From: Pediococcus stilesii
GTDB taxonomy: Bacteria; Bacillota; Bacilli; Lactobacillales; Lactobacillaceae
DNA: 64,000 bases
Reading direction: 5' to 3'
NCBI RefSeq assembly: GCF_001437075.1
Contig: NZ_JQBX01000010.1
Span: 1 to 64,000 of the forward strand
Shown here: positions 42,271-51,597 of the stretch, piece by piece
Layout: every line of letters starts with the position of its first letter
Position numbering within the stretch: the stretch's first letter is position 1
Notes under the pieces: model-generated
Told to the model about the DNA's origin: nothing
Database searches by the model: none
The model's input: only the letters and a program-made list of their open reading frames with translations
Made by a program: the position numbers and the translations under genes

Positions 42271-44979
42271 TTATTCAGGATGAACCTGTTTGAAATGTGC
42301 CGGATGGAAATATTTATCCACTTCCGTCACAATTAGAACAATAATCCCGGCTACGATAGGAATTAACCACTGCATCCAGCTCATTGAGCCAGTACTAAAG
42401 ATTGACTGCATGAACGGAACGTAGGTTAAACCAAATTGTAACACTAATAGAAGCGCAATTATCCAAAAGGCGTGCAAATTCCGTAAAATATCTTTTGAAA
42501 AGGCAGGCTTTGGTGTTCGAATATTAAATAGGTAGAAAATCTTTCCAAAAACGATAATATTAACCGTCACGGTGCTAGCGACCACTTCACTTACGCCCTG
42601 TCCAACTAACCAGTCAAATCCAACAATTCCTAGACCGGCGATCAAAATTGAAACATAAATAATTTGAATCACATCGGCCTTGTTTAAGAACGACTTCCCT
42701 GAAGGACGCGGTTTACGCTTCATAATTCCCTCTTCAGCTGGTTCAAACAGGAATGCAAACTGAATGGTAATTGCCGAAACCATGTTAATCCACAATAACT
42801 GGGTTGGAACTAATGGTAAATCTTGCTGTGCCAAAATCGACAGCAAAACAATCAACCCTTCCGCAAAACTGGTAGGTAGTAAGAAACGAATCGTCTTTTT
42901 AATGTTGTCATATACTCGACGACCTTCTTTAATCGCCTTCGTTAAGGTTGCAAAGTTATCGTCGGTCAAGACCATATCGGCGGACTCTTTGGCCACGTCA
43001 GTTCCCTTAATCCCCATCGCGACCCCAATATCAGCCCGCTTCAAGGCCGGAGCATCATTAACACCGTCCCCAGTCATCGCCGTTACTAGACCGTTCGCTT
43101 GATATGCCTTCACAATTCGTAATTTATCATTTGGCGTTGTTCGAGCAAAGACGTTGTAATCTTGGATAATATTTTTTAACTGTTCATCATCCATTTCATT
43201 AATTTCGGCACCCGTAATCGCCGCAATTTGATCGTCCAGACCCAATTTTTTAGCAATTGCCGCAGCGGTTTCAGGATGATCACCTGTGATCATTTTCACC
43301 TTAACACCGGCGCTCCGCATTTCCTTTAGAGCCTGGATGGTTTCTTCACGTGGTGGGTCAATCAGGCCTGCAATCCCCAAGAACTGCATCCCCGTCGTCA
43401 AATCGGCGTGATCAATAGTATCTTTTGTCGCTTCAACTTGCTTATATGCCACTGCAACCACTCGATGGCCTTCTTGCGCAATTTCGGAAACCTTGTTATA
43501 CCAGTATTTTTCGTCAAATGTTGGATCGCCAACTGCTGCCATTTCAAAGATCTTATCTGGCGAGCCTTTAACTAAGATTCGACGTCCACCGTCTGGCTTT
43601 TCACTAAGTTCAGCAATGTAACGGTAATCTGAGTCAAACGGAATCTTATCAATTTCCGTCCACTCAGGAACCTTTTGGTGGAAAGCCTTGTTAGCTAATG
43701 TTAAGAAGGCTCCATCAGTTGGTTCACCATTAATGGTCCAAACGCCATCTTCTTTAGCCAACGTTGTGTCATTGGCTTCATGACCGGTAATAATTAGTCG
43801 ACGTAAACTTTCGTGTTCGGCTAGATCAATTTTTTGACCATTAAATAGAATGTTTCCTAAGGGTTGATAACCCGTTCCAGTAATCTCATAGGTTCCATCC
43901 TTAGTAATCACTTCATCAATTGTCATTTCGTTTTTAGTCAAAGTTCCGGTTTTATCCGTTGCAATAACGTTCACGGCACCCAACGTTTCAACAGATGGAA
44001 GTGACTTCATAATGGCGTTCTGCTTGGTCATTTTGCTAACGCCCATCGCTAAAACAACCGAAGTACTAGCTGGAAGACCTTCTGGTAAGGATCCCACAAT
44101 CATTGTAATTAATGCGATTACCAACACCGGTAACGAATAGATTTGGGTTGCAAATCCATAAATTCCGACTAACATCGCCACAATCACAATTCCGTAAGAA
44201 ATATATTTACCTAATCCATTAATTTCACGCATCAATGGCGTTGTCTTGGACTTTACTTCATCCACACTAGAACTAATCTGTCCCAACTGAGTATGAACCC
44301 CCGTGGCGGCGACGATTCCGAGTCCACTACCGTTCGTAACAGCAGTTGACGCAAAAGCCATATTAGTTTGGTCACCTAAAGTAGTTTTGTCTGGTAGTAC
44401 TTCAGCATTCTTTAAAACTGAATCTGCTTCACCAGTCAGCACGGACTCTTGGATTCTAAGGTTATCAGCGTCAATAATTCGTAAATCGGCCGGAACGTTG
44501 TCACCTGCTTCTAAAAAGACGACATCGCCCACCACTAAGTCTTCAGCAGGAACATCAACTCGGCGCCCGTCACGAATAACAGTCGCTTCAACTTGAAGCA
44601 TCTGTTTAATTTTATCAATTGCATCAGAGGCTTTCACCTCTTGGAAATACCCAATTAGGGCATTTATGATTACCACCATTCCAATAACAATTGAGTCAGA
44701 ATATTCTTTCAAAGCAAAAGTTGCGATTGCGGCTAAAATCAAAATATAGATAATACTATTATTGAATTGCCGTAAAAAGCGCATCAAATTACTTTGCTTT
44801 TTCTCGATTAAGGCGTTGGGCCCGTGCTTTTTCAGCCGGTCCTCCGCTTCCCTTTCGGTTAAACCAAGCTCAGAATCAGTTCTCAAATCTTGAGCAACCT
44901 TTTCTGCCTCAACGTTGTAAAAATCATTATTATAGCGCGGCTGCGCTCCATAGTCATCGGATGTGGATTTTGATCTCAT
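42271..44979 (-). CDS. Cation-translocating P-type ATPase, Ca2+/SERCA-like
   Basis: A 902-residue P2-type ATPase. N-terminal cation_ATPase_N domain (LGLTEREAEDRLKKHGPNAL), actuator motif VLTGEADSV, helix 4 ion motif SLPEGLPASTSVV (PEGLP is characteristic of Ca2+ pumps), phosphorylation loop ATDKTGTLTKNEMT, hinge TGDGVNDAPALKRADIGVAMG, and ten helices in all. Probably exports Ca2+ (or Mn2+). Promoter on the minus strand: TTGACT (45051-45046), 18-bp spacer, TATGAT (45027-45022). Confidence 0.9.
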   Translation of the reverse strand: MRSKSTSDDYGAQPRYNNDFYNVEAEKVAQDLRTDSELGLTEREAEDRLKKHGPNALIEKKQSNLMRFLRQFNNSIIYILILAAIATFALKEYSDSIVIGMVVIINALIGYFQEVKASDAIDKIKQMLQVEATVIRDGRRVDVPAEDLVVGDVVFLEAGDNVPADLRIIDADNLRIQESVLTGEADSVLKNAEVLPDKTTLGDQTNMAFASTAVTNGSGLGIVAATGVHTQLGQISSSVDEVKSKTTPLMREINGLGKYISYGIVIVAMLVGIYGFATQIYSLPVLVIALITMIVGSLPEGLPASTSVVLAMGVSKMTKQNAIMKSLPSVETLGAVNVIATDKTGTLTKNEMTIDEVITKDGTYEITGTGYQPLGNILFNGQKIDLAEHESLRRLIITGHEANDTTLAKEDGVWTINGEPTDGAFLTLANKAFHQKVPEWTEIDKIPFDSDYRYIAELSEKPDGGRRILVKGSPDKIFEMAAVGDPTFDEKYWYNKVSEIAQEGHRVVAVAYKQVEATKDTIDHADLTTGMQFLGIAGLIDPPREETIQALKEMRSAGVKVKMITGDHPETAAAIAKKLGLDDQIAAITGAEINEMDDEQLKNIIQDYNVFARTTPNDKLRIVKAYQANGLVTAMTGDGVNDAPALKRADIGVAMGIKGTDVAKESADMVLTDDNFATLTKAIKEGRRVYDNIKKTIRFLLPTSFAEGLIVLLSILAQQDLPLVPTQLLWINMVSAITIQFAFLFEPAEEGIMKRKPRPSGKSFLNKADVIQIIYVSILIAGLGIVGFDWLVGQGVSEVVASTVTVNIIVFGKIFYLFNIRTPKPAFSKDILRNLHAFWIIALLLVLQFGLTYVPFMQSIFSTGSMSWMQWLIPIVAGIIVLIVTEVDKYFHPAHFKQVHPE

Positions 44980-45021
44980 ACATGTTTCTCCTTAAAAATA
45001 AAATTTTTGTTTGTATTAAGT

Positions 45022-45080
45022 ATCATATCTAAAATCAACGGCAATAGTCAAACAAAACCTCTAAGTCGTACTATTTGACT
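45022..45080. promoter_or_regulatory. Divergent promoters between the Ca-type ATPase and a small + gene
   Basis: Minus strand: TTGACT 45051-45046, TATGAT 45027-45022. Plus strand: TTGACT 45075-45080 with an AT-rich TTAAAT 17 bp on. The visible inverted repeat AGTCAAA / TTTGACT is explained by the two -35 elements. Confidence 0.55.
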
Positions 45081-45141
45081 TATTTCTTATAAGATCCTTA
45101 AATATAATCAATTCACCTTAACGGTCAGAGGAGGAAATGAC

Positions 45142-45309
45142 ATGTTTAAAAATAAACAAAGACAAGCACTTGCTGTCGGCATTGTTTCGGGAACAACAGT
45201 TTTAATTGTTAATCACGTTCAAATTAGCGATTTATCTAGATTTTTAATTGTATTTTTTGTTGTGCTTATTTTTAGTGAATTTGTGTTGCATTGGACTCCT
45301 AAAGAATGA
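45142..45309 (+). CDS. Small membrane protein, function unknown
   Basis: A 55-residue protein with GAGGAGG about 8 nt before its ATG. A basic N-terminus FKNKQRQ is followed by two hydrophobic segments (about 10-24 and 34-49, FLIVFFVVLIFSEFVL) and a short WTPKE tail. Divergent from the P-type ATPase. A weak hairpin TTATCGTC / GACGATAA (45376-45408) followed by CTTTTCT may end the transcript. Family not recognised. Confidence 0.65.
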   Translation: MFKNKQRQALAVGIVSGTTVLIVNHVQISDLSRFLIVFFVVLIFSEFVLHWTPKE

Positions 45310-45439
45310 AAGATCGTTTTTAGAGACATATATCAGGATTTTATTTTCAGCGATGTTATTCAATTGCTGCCACGATTATCGTCTCGAAAAATCAATTATT
45401 GACGATAACTTTTCTGCATAACCACCAACAGCTCCATTA

Positions 45440-45463
45440 TGCTATGCTTACCAAGTTAGCAAG
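45440..45463 (+). repeat. 5' direct-repeat block of the par-like module
   Basis: Words TGCTAT (45440-45445), CAAGTT (45452-45457) and TAGCAAG (45457-45463), in the same order as in the block at 45781-45812. In Fst/par modules such repeats let toxin mRNA and antisense RNA pair. Confidence 0.55.
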
Positions 45464-45512
45464 TCATAGAACTGCATGGTGGCACTGAAATTTGAAAGTG
45501 GAGGTGTTGCCT

Positions 45513-45617
45513 ATGCAAAAGAATTTTTGTTTTGGTTACGGTCCGCCGAAAATTGGGAGATATAAAAACCTTTGTTTTCAAATTTTCAATGGATTGCCAA
45601 CCTCGTCAAAAACGTGA
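45513..45617 (+). CDS. 34-residue leader peptide coupled to the toxin-like gene
   Basis: GGAGG lies 8 nt before the ATG, the best ribosome binding site of the region. The peptide starts MQKNFCFGYGPPKIGRYK and has no membrane segment. Its TGA overlaps the GTG of the next frame in GTGA, the classic arrangement for translational coupling. It may serve only to deliver ribosomes to the toxin start. Confidence 0.45.
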   Translation: MQKNFCFGYGPPKIGRYKNLCFQIFNGLPTSSKT

Positions 45618-45715
45618 GTTTAATACGCTCGCCAATTATTCAAGGCATGTGCATCATTGGAGCTGTTGTGATTGTCATAGCGATATGCATTACAGCAGTG
45701 AAAATATTTTCGTAA
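45614..45715 (+). CDS. Putative Fst-like type I toxin peptide
   Basis: A 33-residue hydrophobic peptide, VSLIRSPIIQGMCIIG then AVVIVIAICITAVKIFS. Its N-terminal part lines up with the enterococcal Fst core MSLVIAPIFVG (shared S-L, P-I and G with the same spacing). One membrane helix spans about 8-30. The GTG start overlaps the stop of the leader frame; an in-frame TTG upstream (after GGGAG) is another possible start. Flanked by direct repeats and followed by a bidirectional terminator and a convergent antisense promoter, as in par loci. Fst toxins kill by acting at the membrane when translation is not blocked. Assignment rests on architecture plus a short motif. Confidence 0.5.
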   Translation: MSLIRSPIIQGMCIIGAVVIVIAICITAVKIFS

Positions 45716-45756
45716 ACAAAAAAACCACTTTGCTTGCCGGCAATGGTTTTTTGTTT
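45713..45756. terminator. Bidirectional terminator of the par-like module
   Basis: AAAAAAACCA...TGGTTTTTT arms around TTGC / GCAA, with A/T runs on both sides. It can end both the + toxin mRNA and the - antisense RNA. Confidence 0.75.
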
Positions 45757-45780
45757 AAAAGTATTTAAATAATCAATCGG

Positions 45781-45812
45781 TGCTATCAAGTTGCTTCTAT
45801 TCGAGTAGCAAG
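45781..45812 (+). repeat. 3' direct-repeat block of the par-like module
   Basis: TGCTAT (45781-45786), CAAGTT (45787-45792) and TAGCAAG (45806-45812). Same words and order as the 5' block; transcribed in the antisense RNA. Confidence 0.55.
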
Positions 45813-45825
45813 CCTTGCTACACAG

Positions 45826-45858
45826 GAAGCCGTGAACTCCAATTCACGGCTTCTTTTT
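45826..45858 (+). terminator. Second + strand terminator
   Basis: GAAGCCGTGAA / TTCACGGCTTC, perfect 11-bp stem, followed by TTTTT. It catches read-through from the toxin mRNA and forms the 5' hairpin of the antisense RNA. Confidence 0.88.
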
Positions 45859-45930
45859 CGTTTATCATTGTATACCGGAATTAATATTTAATCAAAGTAA
45901 AAAATCGTAAGCGCCTAATAATCAGCTAAT

Positions 45931-45976
45931 AAAAAATCCAGTTCACCAACTTAAGTGTCAGGGCGAATTGGATTTT
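45931..45976 (-). terminator. Maltose operon terminator
   Basis: AAAATCCAATTCGCC / GGTGAACTGGATTTT with a few mismatches, then T-run on the minus strand, after pgmB. Confidence 0.8.
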
Positions 45977-46013
45977 AAGTTCCACAAAATCTTTTGCATG
46001 TTAAAAATTGTAA

Positions 46014-46712
46014 TTATTTTATTTCATCATTTTTAGGTTCATTCAAATATTTTTTGTCGTACGTGTCAACTAATAGTAGATAGGATAGATTACTAGTTTT
46101 GTTAACTACTACATCTGCTTCATTTAATTCTGCATCGTCTCCCACCCCAACTGCTACTGCCTTTGCTTTTTTAATAGCAATGACACCAGCGGGCGCATCT
46201 TCAATTCCAACACATTTTTCAGGTGATAAACCGATCTGATGTGCGGCCTCAATAAAAATATCTGGTGCAGGTTTTCCATTTGCAACATTTTCAGGATTAG
46301 CAATTGCATCAAATCGATTTAGCAAACCCAATTTTTCCAAAATAAGAGGAGCATTTTTGCTGGCAGAAGCAATCGACAATAAAATTCTGTTTGCCGCTAA
46401 TGCATCTAGCAGGTTTTCTATTCCCGGTAAAATATCAGCTTGAGTAAGTTTATTAATTTCTCGAAGATATAATTCGTTTTTTTTATTCGCGAGTTGGAAA
46501 ACTTCTTTTTCACTAAAGTTATCTTCTAAATTGGCAAACTTTAAAATTAACTTCATTGACTCCATCCGACTAATGCCCTTCAACTGCGATTCAAATGATG
46601 CAGGCAGCGTTATATTTAATTCATCCTGAGCGAGCTGTTTCCAGGCCTTAAAATGAAATTTTGCAGTATCTGTAATGATTCCATCTAAATCAAATAGAAC
46701 TCCCTCCATCAT
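46014..46712 (-). CDS. pgmB: Beta-phosphoglucomutase
   Basis: A 232-residue HAD-superfamily phosphatase-like mutase that converts beta-glucose-1-phosphate to glucose-6-phosphate. Nucleophile motif [19 protein letters not shown], motif [10 protein letters not shown], and metal loop [23 protein letters not shown]. It takes the product of MapA. Its first ATG overlaps the end of mapA, GGAGGG lying 6 nt upstream inside mapA. The C-terminal extension [13 protein letters not shown] is slightly longer than usual. Confidence 0.95.
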   Translation of the reverse strand: MMEGVLFDLDGIITDTAKFHFKAWKQLAQDELNITLPASFESQLKGISRMESMKLILKFANLEDNFSEKEVFQLANKKNELYLREINKLTQADILPGIENLLDALAANRILLSIASASKNAPLILEKLGLLNRFDAIANPENVANGKPAPDIFIEAAHQIGLSPEKCVGIEDAPAGVIAIKKAKAVAVGVGDDAELNEADVVVNKTSNLSYLLLVDTYDKKYLNEPKNDEIK

Positions 46713-48973
46713 TTTGATCCCTCCAACTTCACAATTTTCCCATTGAGCTTTATGCTAAGTGGCGAACCACTTAATAGCTTAATCGTTACTTGTTTACCTT
46801 TCACCGATATTTTGATTAATCGATTTCTAAAGTTAATTCGAAATTGATATGCGGACCATTTTTTGGGAATAAATGGCTTAAATGATAGAAATCCATCTCG
46901 GTCAATACGCATGCCTGCAAATCCTTGGACAATTGCTAACCAACTACCCGTCATTGACGTAATATGAAGTCCATCATCGGTATCATTGTTATAATTATCA
47001 AGGTCTAATCTTGCAGTTCTCTCATACATTTCAACGGCTTTATCTTCGTAACGTAAGTCGGCCGCTAAAATTGAGTGAACTGCCGCGGATAAGCTCGATT
47101 CGTGTACGGTGAGCGGTTCATAAAAATCGTAGTTTCGCTTCTTTTCTTCTGGTGAAAATTGGTCAATAAAATACCAGATTCCTTGGAGAACATCAGCTTG
47201 CTTAATATACGGTGACCGTAAAATTTTGTCCCAGGACCAGTGTTGGTTTATTGGTCGTTGATTAATCGGGATCGAACTTGCTGGTTTTAATTCTTTATCC
47301 AGAAAATTGTCCTGTTGAAGAAAAATCCCGTATTCCGAGTCTTTCGGCAAATACATGTGATCGATGATATCACTCCAATGCCGAAGTTCATGTGGAGTGA
47401 CCTTTAACTTCTCCACTCGACCTTTATCTAATTTTCCCAAAGCATCCATCGTGTATTTCAAAGTCCACTTTGCAATCAAATTCGTGTACCAATTATTATT
47501 AACGTTATTTTCATATTCATTAGGACCAGTGACGCCGTGTATCATGTATACTTGCTTTCGGCTCGAAAAATGGACCCTGTCCGCCCAAAATTTAGAAATT
47601 GCTGTTAAAACTTCAATTCCTTCAGACAAAAGATAACTTTCATCACCAGTATATCGGGTGTAATTATATATGGCGTATGCGATTGTCCCATTACGATGAA
47701 TCTCTTCAAAAGTTATTTCCCATTCGTTATGATTTTCGATACCATTAAACGTTACCATCGGGAAAAGTGCGCCCTTGAGTCCTTGCTGTTGAGCATTATG
47801 AAAAGCTCCAGCCAACTGGTTATGGCGATACTCCAATAAATTACGGGCAACTGATTGATCAGCTAAAGCCATGTACATTGGTATCGCAAATGCTTCTGTA
47901 TCCCAATACGTTGCTCCGCCATATTTTTCTCCGGTAAAACCTTTTGGACCAATATTCAAACGTTTATCTTCTCCATAAAAGGTTGAAAATAGTTGAAATA
48001 GATTAAATCTAATCCCCTGTTGAGCAGAGTTATTTCCCTCTATTTCAACGTCAGCGTGTTCCCAACGCTCGTTCCAAACTGCAGATTGTTCATGAATCAG
48101 TTGATTGCGTTTTTTTTGAATAACTCGAGAACTTATATCATTCAAAGCCAGCTTAAGATTTTCTGGCTGCGAATAATCTCTTGACGTAACGACCACAACT
48201 CTTTTTTCAAAATCAATCGACTTTTTGGGGCTTAACGTTTGTTTAAATATATTTTGCACGTCCCAATCATCTTTAATGACTTTATGTTCATTCATTAACG
48301 TTAAATATTGAGCCTTTACTCCTACCGTAAATCTCGGAACTCCAAAATTATTTGGTTTAGTTTTAACGATCATATACGAGCTACGACCATCAACTTCTGC
48401 TTCTTTAACCTCCCAAAATTTTTCATCATAATTTGCGTCTTCGTTTTTAACGTCCGCATCAATTTCCGAATTGATTTCAATAGAAACATCTGAGTCAGAT
48501 CGATTTTCAATTTCGTAATTTAAATCAAACAATTGTTTTTGAGACACACTTACGAATCGTTGGATTTTAAAGTGGATTTTTTTATCACCCTTTAAAATTT
48601 CAAATTGCCTGGTTAAAATACCGTTATGCATGTCTAAACTCAATTCAAACTCACGAATTTGATCAATGGCTAAATCAATTTTTTCACCGTCGATTAGGAC
48701 ATTGGTTTTGATAAAGTTAATTGCATTAATTACTTTACCAAAGTACTCCGGATATCCATTTTTCCACCAACCAACAACCGTCTTATCTGGATACCAAACT
48801 CCACCAATATAAATTCCAGGAAGAGTATCGCCTGAGTAATCTTCCTCAAACATTCCGCGCATTCCCATATAACCGTTGCCGATACTTGTCATGCTCTCTT
48901 GTAATCTTTTATGATCCTTGTCAAGTTGATGCGTCACAATTTTCCAAGGATTAATTTCAAAGGTTTGTATCAT
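46709..48973 (-). CDS. mapA: Maltose phosphorylase (GH65)
   Basis: A 754-residue cytosolic enzyme that splits maltose with phosphate into glucose and beta-glucose-1-phosphate. N-terminal beta-sandwich with [18 protein letters not shown], catalytic (alpha/alpha)6 barrel with [12 protein letters not shown] and general acid in [18 protein letters not shown], and C-terminal beta domain. Full length. Co-transcribed with pgmB and the ABC importer. Trehalose or kojibiose phosphorylases are relatives, but the adjacent maltose transporter favours maltose. Confidence 0.94.
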   Translation of the reverse strand: MIQTFEINPWKIVTHQLDKDHKRLQESMTSIGNGYMGMRGMFEEDYSGDTLPGIYIGGVWYPDKTVVGWWKNGYPEYFGKVINAINFIKTNVLIDGEKIDLAIDQIREFELSLDMHNGILTRQFEILKGDKKIHFKIQRFVSVSQKQLFDLNYEIENRSDSDVSIEINSEIDADVKNEDANYDEKFWEVKEAEVDGRSSYMIVKTKPNNFGVPRFTVGVKAQYLTLMNEHKVIKDDWDVQNIFKQTLSPKKSIDFEKRVVVVTSRDYSQPENLKLALNDISSRVIQKKRNQLIHEQSAVWNERWEHADVEIEGNNSAQQGIRFNLFQLFSTFYGEDKRLNIGPKGFTGEKYGGATYWDTEAFAIPMYMALADQSVARNLLEYRHNQLAGAFHNAQQQGLKGALFPMVTFNGIENHNEWEITFEEIHRNGTIAYAIYNYTRYTGDESYLLSEGIEVLTAISKFWADRVHFSSRKQVYMIHGVTGPNEYENNVNNNWYTNLIAKWTLKYTMDALGKLDKGRVEKLKVTPHELRHWSDIIDHMYLPKDSEYGIFLQQDNFLDKELKPASSIPINQRPINQHWSWDKILRSPYIKQADVLQGIWYFIDQFSPEEKKRNYDFYEPLTVHESSLSAAVHSILAADLRYEDKAVEMYERTARLDLDNYNNDTDDGLHITSMTGSWLAIVQGFAGMRIDRDGFLSFKPFIPKKWSAYQFRINFRNRLIKISVKGKQVTIKLLSGSPLSIKLNGKIVKLEGSK

Positions 48974-48995
48974 CGTATTCCTCTCCCATCAATCT

Positions 48996-50099
48996 TCAGA
49001 TAATTGTTTCCTCTGTATCCTTATCAAAGTAGTGTGCTTTAGTCATTTCAAGAGCCATCTTGAGTCTATCACCCGGCTCGTGGTAGTCTCTTGAGTTTAC
49101 TTCAGCAATAAAATCAGTTTTTCCTAATTTAGAGTACAGCATCGAATTTGCTCCAAGCAATTCTGATACTTCAACTTCTGCCTCAATAATTGCATCCGGA
49201 TACGTTTGTAGCGCAATTTCTTCTGCATGAATATCTTCTGGTCGAATTCCAAAAGTTAAATTACGACCATCATATCCTTTTTCAACGAGCGTTTTTAGTT
49301 GTCCCTCTGCAACCGCAACACGCAGTCCATCATCATTTGTAATGTACCCATTTTCTAATCTAACATCAAAAAAGTTTGTAGATGGCGATCCAATAAATCC
49401 AGCGACAAACTTATTAACTGGCATGTTGTACAACTCTGCCGGGGTTCCCACCTGTTGAATTCGTCCTTTATTCATAATAACGATTCGATCTGCCATCGTC
49501 ATTGCTTCGATTTGATCATGAGTTACATAAATAAAATTACGTCCCAAACGCTGGTGTAACTGTGCAATTTCCGTTCGCATTTGTACCCGTAGTTTAGCGT
49601 CTAGATTTGAAAGCGGTTCGTCAAGCAGAAATAATTCAGCATCGCGAACAATCGCACGTCCTAGTGCTACACGTTGTCTTTGACCACCTGAAAGGGCAGC
49701 TGGCTTTCTTTGTAAGTAATCAGTTAGTCCCAAAATCCTTGCAGCTTCCTCAACTCTTTTTTTAGTATCTTCCTTATCATTTTTACGGATGTTTAATCCG
49801 AAAGCCATGTTATCAAAAACCGTCATGTGCGGGTATAACGCATAATTTTGGAAAACCATCGCTATGTCACGGTCTTTGGGAGCAACGTTGTTCATTACTC
49901 TGTCGCCCATTTTATAATCACCTTTTGAAATATCTTCCAATCCAGCAATCATCCGTAAGGTTGTTGATTTACCACACCCAGATGGCCCCACAAAAACGAT
50001 AAATTCTCCGTCATCGACATGAAGATCAAAATCCGATACTGAATAATCTTTATTCCCTTTATACTTTTTATAAACGTGCTCTAAATTAAGTTCAACCAT
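48996..50099 (-). CDS. msmK: Sugar ABC transporter ATPase, MsmK/MalK type
   Basis: A 367-residue ATPase that powers the MalFG permease. Walker A GPSGCGKSTTLRMIAGLE, signature LSGGQRQRVALGRAI, Walker B ELFLLDEPLSNLDAKLR, switch YVTHDQIEAMTMADR, and a C-terminal regulatory OB/TOBE domain (240-367). The start overlaps the YesL-like gene by one base. Such ATPases may be shared among several sugar importers. Confidence 0.93.
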   Translation of the reverse strand: MVELNLEHVYKKYKGNKDYSVSDFDLHVDDGEFIVFVGPSGCGKSTTLRMIAGLEDISKGDYKMGDRVMNNVAPKDRDIAMVFQNYALYPHMTVFDNMAFGLNIRKNDKEDTKKRVEEAARILGLTDYLQRKPAALSGGQRQRVALGRAIVRDAELFLLDEPLSNLDAKLRVQMRTEIAQLHQRLGRNFIYVTHDQIEAMTMADRIVIMNKGRIQQVGTPAELYNMPVNKFVAGFIGSPSTNFFDVRLENGYITNDDGLRVAVAEGQLKTLVEKGYDGRNLTFGIRPEDIHAEEIALQTYPDAIIEAEVEVSELLGANSMLYSKLGKTDFIAEVNSRDYHEPGDRLKMALEMTKAHYFDKDTEETII

Positions 50100-50767
50100 T
50101 ATTCTTTTTCTCCTTTATCAGGTTTTAGTGATGCATTTTTAAATAGACTAGTAGTGATTAACGCTGCCAATGAAACGCTACAAATCATTATCAGAAAAGC
50201 TAATTTTAGAAAAGTATTAATTCCAATTAGAGTGATGAACGTTATTGCACCAACCAGTAATCTGACCGGATGATGAATAGTTATGTTGAGTACATTTGAT
50301 AAACTATAATTATTCTCTGCCTTCAAAAAACTCATTGTGATTATAAACATTATGATAAAAATTGATATCATCAGTAATTCAGATTGGATCATAATGCTAT
50401 TTTCACCAAAAAATTTTAAGCCTGTCACAATGAGTCCAATTATAATAGCGATAGTTCCATTTAATTTCATATCGAAAGCCTGATCCCACCAGCATTTTAA
50501 TACGGTTCGAAAGTACTCTCCGTTTCCCCGTTCTCCCCACTTCTTAATGCCAAAAAATACCGCCGTTATACTTGGTATTAAAAAGAACATTATCATTCCA
50601 ATTAGAACAGTATTTAGCATAAAAAAATTCATTTTCATCGGAAAGTTCCAGATAATAACTGTCATTAAAATTAACGGGAAATTTAATAGAAACCAAGCTA
50701 AATTAATCGTAAAAAGCGACCATACCCAATTTCCAGCTTCCAATAAAATTTTTTTGTTTTTCATCAC
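50099..50767 (-). CDS. YesL-like (DUF624) membrane protein
   Basis: A 222-residue protein with five or six membrane helices. N-terminal WVWSLFTINLAWFLLNFPLI and central FFGIKKWGERGNGEYFRTVLKCWW match the DUF624/YesL family, which is repeatedly found inside carbohydrate ABC importer operons with no proven biochemical role. It sits between malG and the ATPase gene, so it may help assembly or regulation of the importer. Confidence 0.82.
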   Translation of the reverse strand: MMKNKKILLEAGNWVWSLFTINLAWFLLNFPLILMTVIIWNFPMKMNFFMLNTVLIGMIMFFLIPSITAVFFGIKKWGERGNGEYFRTVLKCWWDQAFDMKLNGTIAIIIGLIVTGLKFFGENSIMIQSELLMISIFIIMFIITMSFLKAENNYSLSNVLNITIHHPVRLLVGAITFITLIGINTFLKLAFLIMICSVSLAALITTSLFKNASLKPDKGEKE

Positions 50768-50784
50768 TAAATCCTCTCTCTTTT

Positions 50785-51597
50785 CTATTTAACCGCACCA
50801 TCAGTAACACCCTTAATAATCCATTTCTGCGCAAAGAGATAAAATATAATTACCGGAATGATTGATAACGTTATGCCGGCTAATGCTAGATGCCATTGTT
50901 TAGTATATTCTCCAAAGAAGTTAAACATTTGAAGTGGAATTGTATATTGTATCTGCGGCAAAACTAACGACGGTAATAGATAATCATTCCATATCGCAAT
51001 AATATTTAGGATCGCAACTGTTACTGTCATCGGGCTCAACATTGGCAAAATTATTTTATAGTAAATTTGCCAACGACTGGCTCCTTCCATTTCCGCCGCT
51101 TCATCCATCGCAATCGGAATACTGGAAAGTGTACCTTGGTACAAGAAAATCGACAAACTACAATTAAATCCCAGATACATGAACATTAGTCCGTACATAT
51201 TAAGCATGTGAGCGCTGCCAAAATTTGCGGTCATTGGGATCATTACCGATTGAAAGGGAATTAACATGGCTGAAATGAACAGCAATAGTAATCCACTACT
51301 CAATTTAGATTTATTCCTTTGCAAAGCATATGCAGCCATCGATGAACACAAAATAATTAGTAGCACGCTACAAATTGTGATAATTAATGAATTAGTCAAT
51401 GATCCGATGAAATTTAAGGCTTTAAATGAATTAGCATAATTTTCACCAGTAGCCGGCGCAGGGAGTGCCAACACAGATGCAAAAATTCCCTTCGGAGTTT
51501 TAAATGAATTGGCTACAATCATATAAAAAGGAAACAGCCACAAGATACCAATTATGAGTCCCAAAATTCCTATCATTTTTTTACTTTTTATTTTCAT
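50785..51597 (-). CDS. malG: Maltodextrin ABC permease, MalG-like
   Basis: A 270-residue inner membrane permease with six helices. The EAA loop that docks the ATPase reads EMEGASRWQIYYKIILPMLSP (EAA-like, with the conserved Gly). Family N-terminus LGLIIGILWLFPFYMIVANSFKTP. Partner of the MalF-like subunit directly upstream, which it overlaps by one base. Confidence 0.92.
   Translation of the reverse strand: MKIKSKKMIGILGLIIGILWLFPFYMIVANSFKTPKGIFASVLALPAPATGENYANSFKALNFIGSLTNSLIITICSVLLIILCSSMAAYALQRNKSKLSSGLLLLFISAMLIPFQSVMIPMTANFGSAHMLNMYGLMFMYLGFNCSLSIFLYQGTLSSIPIAMDEAAEMEGASRWQIYYKIILPMLSPMTVTVAILNIIAIWNDYLLPSLVLPQIQYTIPLQMFNFFGEYTKQWHLALAGITLSIIPVIIFYLFAQKWIIKGVTDGAVK

Larger units (their letters stand above)
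45718..45860 (-). ncRNA. Candidate antisense antitoxin RNA (RNA II-like)
   Basis: Promoter on the minus strand: TTGATT (45895-45890), 17-bp spacer, TACAAT (45872-45867), start near 45860. The RNA would be about 140 nt with hairpins GAAGCCGTGAA / TTCACGGCTTC and GTAGCAAGGCTTGCTAC, ending at the bidirectional terminator shared with the toxin mRNA. It contains complements of all three words in the toxin 5' leader. Confidence 0.5.

Noticed and set aside
42764-43102. A 112-codon + frame opposite the Ca-type ATPase
   Set aside because: Antisense shadow; no initiation signal.
45046-45080. AGTCAAA / TTTGACT inverted repeat as an operator
   Set aside because: It is explained by the two divergent TTGACT -35 hexamers.
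45532-45768. A 78-codon + frame overlapping the toxin-like peptide
   Set aside because: No ribosome binding site, polar Cys/His-rich shadow composition, and it runs through the bidirectional terminator. The leader/toxin frames explain the region better.
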